Shown piece by piece: positions 7,447 through 16,674 of a stretch of DNA of 53,925 nucleotides. The notes under the pieces were generated by a model that searched no databases, was not told the origin of the DNA, and worked only from the letters and a program-made list of their open reading frames with translations. The translations under genes and the position numbers were made by a program. The stretch spans positions 1 through 53,925 of the forward strand of contig JBFWNY010000027.1 in assembly GCA_050250815.1 (NCBI GenBank), in the 5' to 3' direction. This DNA comes from JAEUMD01 sp050250815. Its GTDB lineage: Bacteria; Pseudomonadota; Alphaproteobacteria; Rhizobiales; Hyphomicrobiaceae. The number at the start of each line of letters is the position of its first letter. Positions within the stretch are counted from its first letter, which is position 1.

Positions 7447-8676
7447 TCAGATGCGGCCCATACGTACATCCTCTTCCGGATTGGCGGAGATGTTGTGGAT
7501 CGTGATGTCGGCGCCGCGGCGCTGCTCCTCATCGCTCATGCGAAGACCGAGCACCATGTCGACGATGCTATAGATGATCGTTCCGGCCATCAGGCCGAAC
7601 GCGGCGCCCATGAAGCTGCCGACAACCTGCGAGGCGAGCGACACGTCACCCAGCCCGCCCAGCGCCTTCAGACCGAAGATGCCGGCGGCGATGCCACCCC
7701 ATAGGCCGCACAGACCATGCAGCGGCCATACGCCGAGCACGTCGTCGATCTTCCATTTGTTGCTCATGATCTGGAACATCTGAACGAAGACGACGCCGGC
7801 GACGGCACCGGTCACAAGGGCGCCGACGGGATGCATGATGTCGGAGCCCGCGCACACCGCGACGAGGCCGGCGAGCGCACCATTGTGGACGAAGCCAGGA
7901 TCGTTGCGGCCTGCAACCAGCGCCGAAAGGATGCCGCCCGCCATCGCCATCAGCGAGTTCATGGCGACGAGACCCGAGATGCCGGTGACCGACTGCGAAC
8001 TCATCACGTTGAAGCCGAACCAGCCGACACAGAGCATCCACGAGCCCATGGCGAGCCATGGAATGGACGAGGGCGGAATGCCGACAGAACCGCCACGATC
8101 GTAGCGCCCGGCGCGTGCGCCCAGCCGCAATACGGCGCCAAGCGCGACCCAACCGCCGAATGCGTGCACGACGATCGAGCCAGCGAAATCGCGGAAAGCG
8201 CCGCCCAGCAGGCCTTTGAACAGCCAGTCCTGAATTCCGAAGTTGGAGTTCCAGACCGTGCCTTCGAGCAGCGGATAGGCGATGCCGACGAGCAGGGCGG
8301 TCGCCAGCATCTGCGCGTTAAAGCGCGCCCGCTCGGCAATGCCACCTGACACGATCGCTGGGATCGCCGCGGCGAACGTGCACAGGAAGAAGAATTTCAC
8401 CAGCGAGAAGCCGTTGGGCAGGAAGCCCTCCGCCCCACCCGCAAGTCCTTCCGCGCTGATGAGAAAGCTGACGCCATAGGCAATCCAGTAGCCGACGAAG
8501 AAATACGTCACGGTGGAGACCGCGAAATCGACCAGGATCTTCACCAGGGCATTGACCTGGTTCTTGTGCCGGACAGTGCCGACCTCCAGGAATGCGAAGC
8601 CCCCGTGCATGGCGAACACCAGAATGGCGCCCATCAGCAAGAAAAAGACGTTGGCGCCCTGTTGCAGCTCTTGCAT
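7447..8676 (-). CDS. amt: Ammonium transporter (Amt/MEP/Rh family)
   Basis: This 409-residue inner-membrane channel moves ammonium into the cell; the family forms trimers with about 11 transmembrane helices per subunit. The pore landmarks are present: Asp163 in 'FRDFAGSIVVH', the twin histidines at 171 and 320 ('VWPLHGLCGLWGG'), and 'HNGALAGLVAVCAG'. The protein starts directly with a membrane segment ('FFLLMGAILVFAMHGGFAFLEVG') and has no signal peptide, unlike E. coli AmtB. Its C-terminal tail is short, about 30 residues. Unlike the usual glnK-amtB pair, no glnK/P-II gene is adjacent, so regulation by P-II, if any, must come from elsewhere. I looked for a sigma-54 promoter (TGGCAC-N5-TTGC) upstream and did not find a good one. 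It stands alone, with an AT-rich region of about 270 nt upstream. Confidence 0.93.
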   Translation of the reverse strand: MQELQQGANVFFLLMGAILVFAMHGGFAFLEVGTVRHKNQVNALVKILVDFAVSTVTYFFVGYWIAYGVSFLISAEGLAGGAEGFLPNGFSLVKFFFLCTFAAAIPAIVSGGIAERARFNAQMLATALLVGIAYPLLEGTVWNSNFGIQDWLFKGLLGGAFRDFAGSIVVHAFGGWVALGAVLRLGARAGRYDRGGSVGIPPSSIPWLAMGSWMLCVGWFGFNVMSSQSVTGISGLVAMNSLMAMAGGILSALVAGRNDPGFVHNGALAGLVAVCAGSDIMHPVGALVTGAVAGVVFVQMFQIMSNKWKIDDVLGVWPLHGLCGLWGGIAAGIFGLKALGGLGDVSLASQVVGSFMGAAFGLMAGTIIYSIVDMVLGLRMSDEEQRRGADITIHNISANPEEDVRMGRI

Positions 8677-8846
8677 GCGCTAACCCCCGAATGTTGTGAT
8701 GAATTATTGGGCTCGCGCTCGTCAGACGTGCGGACTGCCCAGCAGGACGCCACAACGATTAACGATTGAGCCTTCGGGCGCATTTAGTGCAAACAGCTGA
8801 AATCAATCAATCTTCGGAGTGCCACACGGCCATAAAAAACATCTAC

Positions 8847-8863
8847 TGCCTATCATGTAGGCA
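8847..8863. repeat. Short inverted repeat in AT-rich region upstream of amt
   Basis: TGCCTA and TAGGCA, 6 bp each, are separated by 5 nt. They lie in the most AT-rich part of the 8677-8944 intergenic region, about 170 nt upstream of the amt start. It could be an operator for amt or part of a leader; no known consensus was recognised. The rest of this interval shows no ORF or terminator. Confidence 0.3.
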
Positions 8864-8944
8864 AAATGCAGGAAAATTGCATAAAAAATCGGCGATTATT
8901 CTCTGGTCAGGGTCCGCCGGGAAGCCCGAGCCCCCGGCGCGCGC

Positions 8945-9874
8945 CTACCGCACGCGGCGCGGGTTCATGTAGAGATCCGTCTCCTGCCGCTCGATGGTCG
9001 CCTCGACCCGGCCGGCGCGGATGTCGCGATAGAGCCGCTTCATGTGCCGGCGGCACGACCCGTTGAACAGGATCATGCCCGCGAGCAGCTTCATGACGGT
9101 GATAAGCCGGCGGTCCGCGACGCCCTCCTTGACCCAGCCCGACCAGTAGCCGCCGAGCGTCAGAACACGGCCGTCGAGGTGACCCACGACCTCGTTCTTC
9201 TGATTGTAGAGGGTGTAGTCGCCGCCGATGTTTATGACGTCGCGGCGCAGGATGTAGAAATCAGGATTGCCGTCGTTGTCGATGAGGAAGAACGAGAAGT
9301 ATTCCGGCATCAGCGGCCACTTGTTGGCCGACCGCTCGATGTAGACGACGTAATTGTCCTCGTTGGTGTTGACCGAATAAGTGGTGACGGGCAATCCGCG
9401 CGCGCCGAACGTCTGGGCGAGCGAGCGCGCCAGCATCAGGTCCATGGTGGCGCGCCAGTTGAGGTTCTCGGAGAACAGCTTCATCACGAGCCGCTTCTCC
9501 GTGCCCTCCTTCTGCTTCCACAGATCCTCGCGGTAGGCGAGCAGCCCGGTGCGCTCGCCGTTCTCGATGACCTCGGCGAAAACATCCATGTCCAGCGTGA
9601 ACTGGCGCGACTTGGCACGATTGCGCGAGTGCTTGTAGATGCCGAATTCGACCGAGTTGAAGTTCGTCACCCAGACGTTGACGACGAACTTGATGAGACC
9701 GTCCTTGGTCTCGCTCGCCTTGGCCATGCGCTTGTCCTTGCGCGTGGGCTTGGCCGGAACCTTCGGCTGCTCGGCACCGGCGCGCTCGTAGACCTCGGCG
9801 CGGGCGTCACGCGCGGCCTCGTTGGCGGCGGCGTTGGCTTCACGCGCAAGCGTGGCGGCGGAAGAAGCGGCCAT
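8945..9874 (-). CDS. Conserved-looking soluble protein of unknown function
   Basis: I do not recognise this 309-residue protein with confidence. Residues 1-50 are Ala/Glu/Arg rich, probably helical, and end in a basic stretch ('KPTRKDKRMAKASETK'). The rest (about 58-305) has a well-mixed globular composition with many aromatic residues and alternating beta-type segments: 'LIKFVVNVWVTNFNSVEFGIY', 'NYVVYIERSANKWPLMPEYFSFFLIDNDGNPDFYIL', 'IGGDYTLYNQKNEVVGHLDGRVLTLGGYW'. The last part loosely recalls the beta-rich LURP-one/tubby-like fold, but that is only an impression. There is no signal peptide or membrane helix. An AGGAG ribosome site lies 8 nt before the ATG, which supports this start. It stands alone between amt and yggS. 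Confidence 0.7.
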   Translation of the reverse strand: MAASSAATLAREANAAANEAARDARAEVYERAGAEQPKVPAKPTRKDKRMAKASETKDGLIKFVVNVWVTNFNSVEFGIYKHSRNRAKSRQFTLDMDVFAEVIENGERTGLLAYREDLWKQKEGTEKRLVMKLFSENLNWRATMDLMLARSLAQTFGARGLPVTTYSVNTNEDNYVVYIERSANKWPLMPEYFSFFLIDNDGNPDFYILRRDVINIGGDYTLYNQKNEVVGHLDGRVLTLGGYWSGWVKEGVADRRLITVMKLLAGMILFNGSCRRHMKRLYRDIRAGRVEATIERQETDLYMNPRRVR

Positions 9875-10183
9875 CGGTCATCTCCTCGAGTTCGGCGGTG
9901 CTGAACGCGACGGACAGGACGCAACTTGGACGCTCGATCTGCTGGAAGCAGCTTTCGACTCGGCGCGCATGGCTCAAACGGCCGAATCACTTGTGAGCCT
10001 AGCACCGGCACTCCGGCCGGCGCGGCATGACCTCCCGGCTCGCATGTGGAAAACTACGTCCGTCAGCCGGGGTTCCCGGAGCGGCCGACCGAACCGATCC
10101 CGAAGCATGTTGTCATCCTCGCGCCCGTCCCGAGAACCCAAATCGCCGCGTTGGCTCGTCTCCAGGCGTGCGAATTATTCTCC
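9875..10183. other. Intergenic stretch with no recognised element
   Basis: These 309 nt lie between the end of yggS and the start of the unknown 309-aa gene, both on the minus strand. They should contain the promoter of the latter. I see no ORF of convincing composition, no strong terminator hairpin and no known motif. Confidence 0.4.
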
Positions 10184-10861
10184 CTAACCCCGCCCGCCGA
10201 AGATGGCGGAGCCGACACGCACGTGGGTCGCGCCGAACTCGATCGCGGTCTCGAAGTCGTCGCTCATGCCCATCGACAGGCCCGAAACGCCTGCCTCCTT
10301 CGCCAGCTTGGCGAGCAGAGCGAAATGGATGGCCGGCTCCTCGTCGACCGGGGGAATGCACATCAGGCCCGCGATCTCGAGCCCCAGTGCCTCCCGGCAC
10401 ATGGCGACGAACTGGACCGCCTCGCGCGGGCCAACGCCCGCCTTCTGCGGCTCCTCGCCGGTATTGACCTGAACGAAAAGTTGCAGATGCCGCCCCTGGG
10501 CGCGCATCTCGCCGGCCACCGCGCGGGCAATCTTCTCCCTGTCGATGGAATGGATGGCGTCGAACAGCTCGACCGCCTCGCGAGCCTTATTGGACTGCAG
10601 CGGACCGATCAGATGGAGAATAAGTCCGGGCGTCTGGGCTCTCAGCGCCGGCCATTTGGCCTTGGCCTCCTGCACCCGGTTCTCGCCGAAATGCCGCTGA
10701 CCGGCCGCGATCACCGGGCCTATGGCGTCCGCCTCGAATGTCTTCGACACCGCGATCAGCGTCACGGCGGGTGCACCCGCCTGACGGCGGGCGTCCGTCG
10801 CGGCAGCGATCCGGGCTTCGATCTGCCGCAGCCGTCCGGCCGCGCCACCGTCCTCGCTCAT
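10184..10861 (-). CDS. yggS: YggS/PLPBP family PLP-homeostasis protein
   Basis: This 225-residue protein of the YggS/PROSC family binds pyridoxal phosphate in a single TIM barrel and buffers PLP and amino-acid pools; it has no confirmed catalysis. The PLP lysine is Lys40 in 'TLIAVSKTF'. Other family signatures are 'FGENRVQEA', 'LHLIGPLQSNK', 'LFVQVNTGEEPQKAG', 'GLMCIPP', 'LSMGMSDDFETAIEFGATHVRVGSAIFG'. The length is typical. It is divergent from leuS with about 135 nt between the start codons, so the two may share a promoter region. YggS is often linked to cell-division or proline genes elsewhere; here the neighbour leuS gives no functional hint. Confidence 0.95.
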   Translation of the reverse strand: MSEDGGAAGRLRQIEARIAAATDARRQAGAPAVTLIAVSKTFEADAIGPVIAAGQRHFGENRVQEAKAKWPALRAQTPGLILHLIGPLQSNKAREAVELFDAIHSIDREKIARAVAGEMRAQGRHLQLFVQVNTGEEPQKAGVGPREAVQFVAMCREALGLEIAGLMCIPPVDEEPAIHFALLAKLAKEAGVSGLSMGMSDDFETAIEFGATHVRVGSAIFGGRG

Positions 10862-10996
10862 ATCCCACTCAGCCAGCCGCCGCGGCCGCCCCCGATTGGT
10901 CGCCTTGACCCACCCTGACCTTTGGGGCTCATTACGCCGCCGAACCCCTCATCACAAGACGCAAGCGGGCTGCAAAGCCCGGAACCGGGAAGACCG

Positions 10997-13615
10997 ATGG
11001 CGATCGAACGATACAACGCGCCCGTGCGCGAGCGGCACTGGCAGCAGGCGTGGACCGACGGCGACATCTTCCGCGCCGACAACGCGGCCAAAGGGCCGAA
11101 GTGCTACGTGCTGGAGATGTTCCCGTATCCGTCGGGGCGCATCCACATGGGCCACGTGCGCAACTACACGATGGGAGACGTCTTCGCCCGCTACAAGCGC
11201 GCCAGCGGCTTCAATGTTCTGCACCCGATGGGCTGGGACGCGTTTGGCATGCCGGCCGAGAACGCCGCCATCGAACGCAAGACGCATCCCGCCAAGTGGA
11301 CCTACGCCAACATCGACACCATGAAGGGCCAGCTGAAGTCGATGGGCCTCGCCATCGACTGGGCGCGCGAGATCGCGACCTGTTCGCCCGACTACTACAG
11401 GCATCAACAGAAGCTGTTCCTCGACCTGCTGAAGAAGGGCCTCGCCTACCGCCGCTCGGCCAAGGTCAACTGGGACCCGGTCGATATGACCGTGCTCGCC
11501 AACGAGCAGGTGATCGACGGCCGCGGCTGGCGGTCGGGCGCGCTCGTCGAGCAGCGCGAGCTGACGCAGTGGTTCTTCAAGATCACGCACTATGCCGATG
11601 AGCTGCTGTCGGCACTCTCCACGCTCGACAAGTGGCCCGAGAAGGTGCGCCTGATGCAGGGCAACTGGATCGGCCGCTCGGAAGGTCTGCTGGTCCGCTG
11701 GGCACTGGAGAAAAAATCGGCACCGAAGGGTCACGACGAGCTGCAGGTCTACACGACGCGGCCCGATACGCTGTTTGGCGCGTCGTTCCTGGCGGTGGCC
11801 GCGGACCACCCGCTGGCCAAGGCGGCCGCGGAGAAAAATCCCGAACTCGCCGCTTTCTGCGAGGAATGCCGGCGCGCGGGCACGTCCGTCGCCGAACTCG
11901 AAACCGCGGAGAAAAAAGGCTTCGACACCGGCATCCGCGCCGCCCATCCCTTCGACAAGGATTGGACGCTGCCCGTCTACGTCGCCAATTTCATCCTCAT
12001 GGACTACGGCACGGGCGCCATCTTCGCCTGCCCGTCCGGCGACCAGCGCGACCTTGATTTCGCACGCAAATACGAGCTGCCGGTCGTGCCCGTCATCCTG
12101 CCGCCGGGCGAGGACGCCGCGACCTTCGAGGTGGGTGCAGAGGCCTACGACGGCGACGGCACGATGATAAATTCGCGCTTCCTCGACGGCCTCGACACGA
12201 AGGCCGCGTTCGAGGACGTAGCAAGGCGCCTCGAAGGGCAGAAGCTGAAAGGCCAGGCGGTCGGCGAGCGCAAGGTCAACTTCCGCCTGCGCGACTGGGG
12301 CATCTCGCGTCAGCGCTACTGGGGCTGCCCGATCCCGGTGATCCACTGCGAGAGCTGCGGCGTCGTCCCGGTTCCCGAAAAGGACCTGCCCGTGCGCCTG
12401 CCCGACGACGCGACATTCGACAAGCCGGGCAATCCGCTGGAGCGACACCCCACCTGGAAGCATGTCGATTGTCCCTCCTGCGGCGCGAAGGCGCGGCGCG
12501 AAACGGACACCATGGACACGTTCGTCGACAGCTCCTGGTATTACGTGCGCTTCACCGCACCCGACGCCAAAAAGCCGGTCGATGCCAGTGCGGCCAACTA
12601 CTGGCTGCCGGTCGACCAGTACATCGGCGGCATCGAGCACGCGATCCTGCACCTGCTCTACTCGCGCTTCTTCTTCCGTGCGATCTCGGATTCGGGCCAC
12701 GGCGCCAAGAACCTGCGCGAACCGTTCGCCGCGCTCTTCACGCAGGGCATGGTGACGCACGAGACGTATAAGAGCGGCGCGGGTGCCTGGCTGCTGCCCT
12801 CCGAAGTGCGCTTCGAGGGTGACGGCGCCGATCGCCGGGCGATCGAAATCGCCTCCGGCAAGCCGGCCGTGATCGGCTCCATCGAGAAGATGTCGAAGTC
12901 GAAAAAGAACCTCGTCGACCCCGACGAGATCATCCAGCACTACGGCGCCGATTGCGCGCGCTGGTTCATGCTGTCCGACAGTCCGCCCGAACGCGACGTC
13001 ATCTGGACGGAAGAGGGGATTGCAGCGGCCGGCCGCTTCATCCAGCGGTTGTGGCGCGTGGTCAACGAGGCCGTGGAGAAGGCCGCACCCAAGGGTACGC
13101 CGCTGCCGGCCGCGCTCAGCGACGACGCTGTCGCCCTGCGCCGCGCCGCACACAAGGCGCTCGACACCGTCGGACGCAACATCGAAGGCCTGCGGTTCAA
13201 CGTCGCCGTGGCCCAGCTCTACGAGCTAACCAATACGTTATCCTCCGCGATGGGCAAATCCGGCCAAGGGCTTAGCGAGGCGCTGCGCGAAAGCACCGAG
13301 CTTCTGGTGCAGATGTTCGCCCCGATGATGCCGCACTTGGCCGAAGAATGCTGGCAGCGGCTCGGCTACAACACCTTGATTGCCAACGCACCCTGGCCTT
13401 CGGCCGATCCGGCCTTGCTCGTTGACGATCAAGTAACCATTGCCGTACAGGTGAACGGCAAGCGCCGGGACGAGTTGCGCATTGCCCGCACCGCCAGCAA
13501 TGGGGAGGTGGAGGCGGCGGCGCTGGCGCTTGAAGCGGTCGTCCGGGCCCTCGAGGGCCGGGCCGTCAAGAAGGTCATCGTCGTCCCACAGAGGATCGTC
13601 AATGTCGTCGGCTGA
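10997..13615 (+). CDS. leuS: Leucyl-tRNA synthetase
   Basis: LeuRS charges tRNA-Leu and edits mischarged products. The 872-residue protein has the class I signatures HMGH (residues 50-53, in 'YPYPSGRIHMGH'-type context) and KMSKS (631-635). The CP1 editing domain lies between about 225 and 420 and includes a threonine-rich 'YTTRPDTLFGASF' segment. Two CxxC pairs ('CESCG', 'CPSCG') of a zinc-ribbon-like insert precede the KMSKS loop, and an anticodon-binding helical domain and C-terminal domain follow. I start at the ATG at 10997 because the upstream in-frame codons do not look like protein. It is the first gene of leuS-lptE-holA, a conserved alphaproteobacterial unit; its end overlaps lptE by 14 nt. 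Confidence 0.97.
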   Translation: MAIERYNAPVRERHWQQAWTDGDIFRADNAAKGPKCYVLEMFPYPSGRIHMGHVRNYTMGDVFARYKRASGFNVLHPMGWDAFGMPAENAAIERKTHPAKWTYANIDTMKGQLKSMGLAIDWAREIATCSPDYYRHQQKLFLDLLKKGLAYRRSAKVNWDPVDMTVLANEQVIDGRGWRSGALVEQRELTQWFFKITHYADELLSALSTLDKWPEKVRLMQGNWIGRSEGLLVRWALEKKSAPKGHDELQVYTTRPDTLFGASFLAVAADHPLAKAAAEKNPELAAFCEECRRAGTSVAELETAEKKGFDTGIRAAHPFDKDWTLPVYVANFILMDYGTGAIFACPSGDQRDLDFARKYELPVVPVILPPGEDAATFEVGAEAYDGDGTMINSRFLDGLDTKAAFEDVARRLEGQKLKGQAVGERKVNFRLRDWGISRQRYWGCPIPVIHCESCGVVPVPEKDLPVRLPDDATFDKPGNPLERHPTWKHVDCPSCGAKARRETDTMDTFVDSSWYYVRFTAPDAKKPVDASAANYWLPVDQYIGGIEHAILHLLYSRFFFRAISDSGHGAKNLREPFAALFTQGMVTHETYKSGAGAWLLPSEVRFEGDGADRRAIEIASGKPAVIGSIEKMSKSKKNLVDPDEIIQHYGADCARWFMLSDSPPERDVIWTEEGIAAAGRFIQRLWRVVNEAVEKAAPKGTPLPAALSDDAVALRRAAHKALDTVGRNIEGLRFNVAVAQLYELTNTLSSAMGKSGQGLSEALRESTELLVQMFAPMMPHLAEECWQRLGYNTLIANAPWPSADPALLVDDQVTIAVQVNGKRRDELRIARTASNGEVEAAALALEAVVRALEGRAVKKVIVVPQRIVNVVG

Positions 13616-14174
13616 GGCACCAGCGGAACAGGGTCGTGGCGCATTGCGCCGCGCCGCCGGTGGCTTGCAGCTCGCCTTGGCCCTCGCGTTGACCGCACCG
13701 CTGCTAGCCGCCTGCGGCGACAGCGGCTTCCGGCCGCTTTACGGCACATCATCGATCGGTGGCGCCAACGTTTCAGAGCGGATGGCGCAGGTCGAAATCG
13801 CGCCCGTACCGGGCCGCGTCGGCCAGCGCGTTCGCAATGATCTCATTTTCCACACGACGGGCGGCGACCATCCTTTGCCGCCCGCATACCGGTTGGAGAT
13901 CGCCATTCGCGAGTCGATCACATCGACGCTCGTCAAGATCAGCGGCGATGCCTCAGGCTCTGTCTACAATCTCAATGCCGATTTCCGTCTGATCCGCATC
14001 TCCGACAAGCAGGTCGTGCTGCAGGGCAAGAGTGCGGGGCGTGCGGGCTTCGAACGCTTCAAGGCGATCTTCTCGAACGTGCGCGCTCGGCAGGATGCCG
14101 AGAACCGTGCCGCATCGTCCGTGGCGCAGGATCTGAAGACCCGCCTCGCCGCGTTCCTCTCATCCCCGGCCTGA
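13602..14174 (+). CDS. lptE: LPS-assembly lipoprotein LptE
   Basis: LptE plugs the LptD barrel that inserts lipopolysaccharide into the outer membrane. The protein has 190 residues. A signal peptide ends in a lipobox with the lipidated cysteine at residue 38 ('LLAAC'), followed by the family's typical 'GDSGFRPLYG'. A small alpha/beta domain follows, with 'VEIAPVPGRVGQRVRNDLIF' and 'YRLEIAIRES'. The ATG overlaps the leuS reading frame; a GAGG at 13591-13594 precedes it. Its position between leuS and holA is diagnostic, because alphaproteobacterial LptE is too divergent for reliable recognition by sequence alone. Confidence 0.88.
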   Translation: MSSAEAPAEQGRGALRRAAGGLQLALALALTAPLLAACGDSGFRPLYGTSSIGGANVSERMAQVEIAPVPGRVGQRVRNDLIFHTTGGDHPLPPAYRLEIAIRESITSTLVKISGDASGSVYNLNADFRLIRISDKQVVLQGKSAGRAGFERFKAIFSNVRARQDAENRAASSVAQDLKTRLAAFLSSPA

Positions 14175-14209
14175 ACCGGCTTTTCGCCCGCCAACCGGCC
14201 CCAGCGCAC

Positions 14210-15232
14210 ATGGTCGCCGTCAAAGCGCATCTCGCCCAGAAGTTCCTGGCGGAGCCCGATGCCCGGCTCAGCGCGTTTCTGCTATATGGCACGGACCCTG
14301 GCCAGGTTTCCGAACGAGCACGCCAGCTCGCCCTTTCCCTCGCCAAGCGGCAGACGCCCGAAGGCGAGCTGATCCGCCTCGACGACAGCGACCTCGACAC
14401 CGACCGGGACCGCCTGGGCGTCGAGCTGCGCACGATGCCGATGTTCGGGGGGCGCAAGGTCGTGCGCGTATCGGCCGGGCGCATCATCAATGCGACCGTA
14501 CTGAAAGAGCTGGTCGAATCCGACGATCTCGCCGGCCTGCTCGTCGTCGAGGCACAGAACCTCAAGCCCAGCGATACGCTGCGCTCCGTATTCGAAAAGT
14601 CGCCGACAGCAGCGGCCATCGCCTGCTACGGCGATGACGATCGCGATCTCGACTCCCTTGTCGGCGAAGTGCTGGATGCGGCTGGACTGCGCATCGGCCG
14701 CGAGGCGCGACACCTGTTGATCGAGCGTCTGGGCGCCGATCGCGCCCTCTCCCGATCCGAACTCGAAAAGCTCGCACTCCACGTGTACGGGCGCGGCGAG
14801 GTGACGGCCGAGGACATCGACGAGATCGTGGGTGATGCCTCCGAGCTGGCGGTCGATCGGGTCGTCGACGCGGCACTGTCCGGCGACATGGCGACATCGG
14901 TCAACGAGTTCGCCCGCGCGGTCTCTTCGGGCGAAAGCGCCCAGATGATCATCGGCGCGATCCAGCGGCATCTGCACCGTCTGCACCGGGCACGCGTCGA
15001 GGTCGATGCCGGAACGGGCATGGACGAGGCGCTGCGTGCTCTGCGCCCGCCGCTGCATTTCAAGGCCCGCGACAGTTTCGCGGCGCAGTGCCGGCGCTGG
15101 CCTCGCAGTGACCTGGAGCGCGCCATCGCCGCCTCCGGCGACGCACTCAAGACCGCACGTCTCAACTCCGAACTCGAAGAGGCGATCGCGGAACGCCTGC
15201 TGATCTCGCTGGCGAGCCAGGCGCGGCGATAA
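14210..15232 (+). CDS. holA: DNA polymerase III delta subunit
   Basis: Delta is the wrench of the clamp loader: it opens the beta sliding clamp. The protein has 340 residues with the family's opening 'AFLLYGTDPGQVSERARQLAL', an AAA+-like but nucleotide-free domain ('MPMFGGRKVVRVSAGR' carries the clamp-contact region) and a C-terminal collar domain ('AIQRHLHRLHRARVEV', 'ARLNSELEEAIAERLLISLAS'). It lies 35 nt after lptE, in the same transcription unit. The start at 14210 gives the usual N-terminus. Confidence 0.93.
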   Translation: MVAVKAHLAQKFLAEPDARLSAFLLYGTDPGQVSERARQLALSLAKRQTPEGELIRLDDSDLDTDRDRLGVELRTMPMFGGRKVVRVSAGRIINATVLKELVESDDLAGLLVVEAQNLKPSDTLRSVFEKSPTAAAIACYGDDDRDLDSLVGEVLDAAGLRIGREARHLLIERLGADRALSRSELEKLALHVYGRGEVTAEDIDEIVGDASELAVDRVVDAALSGDMATSVNEFARAVSSGESAQMIIGAIQRHLHRLHRARVEVDAGTGMDEALRALRPPLHFKARDSFAAQCRRWPRSDLERAIAASGDALKTARLNSELEEAIAERLLISLASQARR

Positions 15233-15362
15233 GCGCCTGTGCCGCACTTTGTCCAAAGCGGCTTCGCGGGGGTTGTGGACCCCGGGGGCATGCCTATAGT
15301 GCCGCCGCGCTCCCCGGACGCGCCCTTTCCACGACTTCCCGCCAATGACAAGGACCCATTCC

Positions 15363-16358
15363 ATGAGCGAGACGCGCTACGACGTGGTCGGCATCGGCAA
15401 TGCCATCGTCGACATCATCGGCCGCTGCGATGATGCGTTTCTCGCTGCCAACGGTGCGCCCAAGGGCCATATGCGGTTGGTCGATGAGGCCAGGATCTCT
15501 CATCTCTACGGAGCCATGGGACCGGCGGTTGAGATCTCCGGGGGCTCCGCCGCCAATACGCTCGTCGGCGTCGCCTCGCTCGGCGGACGCGGCGCCTTCA
15601 TCGGCAAGGTGGCAGAGGACGAATTCGGCCGCATCTTCGCCCACGACATTCGTGCCGCCAATGTCGCCTTCGGCACGACGCCGGTGGCTGACAGTGCGCC
15701 AACCTCGCGTTCGCTGATCCTGGTGACGCCCGATGGCGAGCGAACGATGAATACGTTCCTGGGCATTTCCACCGATCTCGACCAGGGCGAGATCGACGCA
15801 GACATGATCCGGCAATCGCAGATCGTCTATCTCGAAGGATATCTGTTCGACCGCCCCGATGCGAAAGCTGCATTCCGCGACGCGCTTGCCGTCGCCAAGG
15901 CCGCCGGCCGCCGCGTTGCGCTTTCATTATCGGACTCGTTCTGTGTCGACCGTCATCGCGACGAATTCCTGTCCCTCATGCGCGACGGTGTCGATATTCT
16001 TTTCGCCAACGAAAGCGAGATCACCTCGCTCTACCAAACCTCGGATTTCGAAGTTGCCGCAACCAATGCGGCACGCGATACGCGCCTTGCGGCGCTGACC
16101 CGGAGCGGCAAGGGCTCGCTCGTAATTTCACAAGGTGAGCGTCACGAGATCCCCGTCGATCCGGTCGAGCGCGTGGTCGATACCACGGGCGCCGGCGACC
16201 TCTATGCGGCGGGCTTTCTCTACGGCATTGCGACCGGCCGCGACCTTGGCACCGCCGGCCGTCTCGGGAGCCTCGCCGCCGCCGAAGTAATTTCCCACAT
16301 AGGCGCGCGGCCCAACGTTTCACTTTCGACGCTCGCCCGTGGACGCGGCCTAATTTGA
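15363..16358 (+). CDS. PfkB-family sugar/nucleoside kinase, adenosine-kinase-like
   Basis: This 331-residue ribokinase-fold enzyme has the substrate signature 'GGSAANTLVGVASLGGRGAFIGKV' near the N-terminus and the C-terminal 'DTTGAGDLYAAGFLYG', which holds the catalytic Asp and the anion hole. 'YDVVGIGNAIVDII' and 'VEISGGSAANT' resemble the alphaproteobacterial adenosine kinase group (phosphorylation of adenosine to AMP), but relatives act on other nucleosides or sugars, so the substrate is an inference. I choose the ATG at 15363 over one 18 nt upstream because of its spacing to AAGGACC. It stands 130 nt after holA and has its own probable promoter there. Confidence 0.85.
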   Translation: MSETRYDVVGIGNAIVDIIGRCDDAFLAANGAPKGHMRLVDEARISHLYGAMGPAVEISGGSAANTLVGVASLGGRGAFIGKVAEDEFGRIFAHDIRAANVAFGTTPVADSAPTSRSLILVTPDGERTMNTFLGISTDLDQGEIDADMIRQSQIVYLEGYLFDRPDAKAAFRDALAVAKAAGRRVALSLSDSFCVDRHRDEFLSLMRDGVDILFANESEITSLYQTSDFEVAATNAARDTRLAALTRSGKGSLVISQGERHEIPVDPVERVVDTTGAGDLYAAGFLYGIATGRDLGTAGRLGSLAAAEVISHIGARPNVSLSTLARGRGLI

Positions 16359-16674
16359 AGCTCGAAGGCCAGATATATCCCGGCCCGCACGACATCCATT
16401 TTTAGGGCAATCCCAATTGAATTAAGCCAATTGCCGTGATCTGGAAAACTTTGCATCCTCGAATTGACGATAAATGACGACGCCTCATTTCGCGGCAAAG
16501 GCACACCGGAGTTGCACACGCCACAGTCATTCGATTTGATTTTTCGGTGCAATGGCGCAACAATGGGCCTCGACCGCAAAACTTTCTCGCCGCTTTGAAT
16601 TATTTTCCTTGGTTTTGAATTTGCGGTCCCGAAAATCGATTTAAATGCGATTCGAACGCTTCCGAGGTGCGCCT
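16359..16674. other. AT-rich intergenic promoter region
   Basis: These 316 nt are clearly richer in A and T than their surroundings and have no ORF. TTGAAT at 16615-16620, followed after about 17 nt by GATTTA, could be the promoter of the phasin-like gene downstream. Several TGCA-type words (for example near 'GGTGCAATGGCGCAAC', about 16540-16560) recall binding sites of PhaR-type regulators, but the match is loose. No terminator with a T-run was found for the kinase gene. Confidence 0.35.

Noticed and set aside
8677..8944. Sigma-54/NtrC promoter for amt
   Set aside because: TGGCAC occurs on the minus strand at 8824-8819, but the GC element at the required spacing is missing and no paired NtrC sites were seen.
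10952..13153. 733-residue open frame on the minus strand opposite leuS
   Set aside because: It is antisense to a certain leuS gene; its Arg/Val/His-rich composition is typical of frame shadows in GC-rich DNA.
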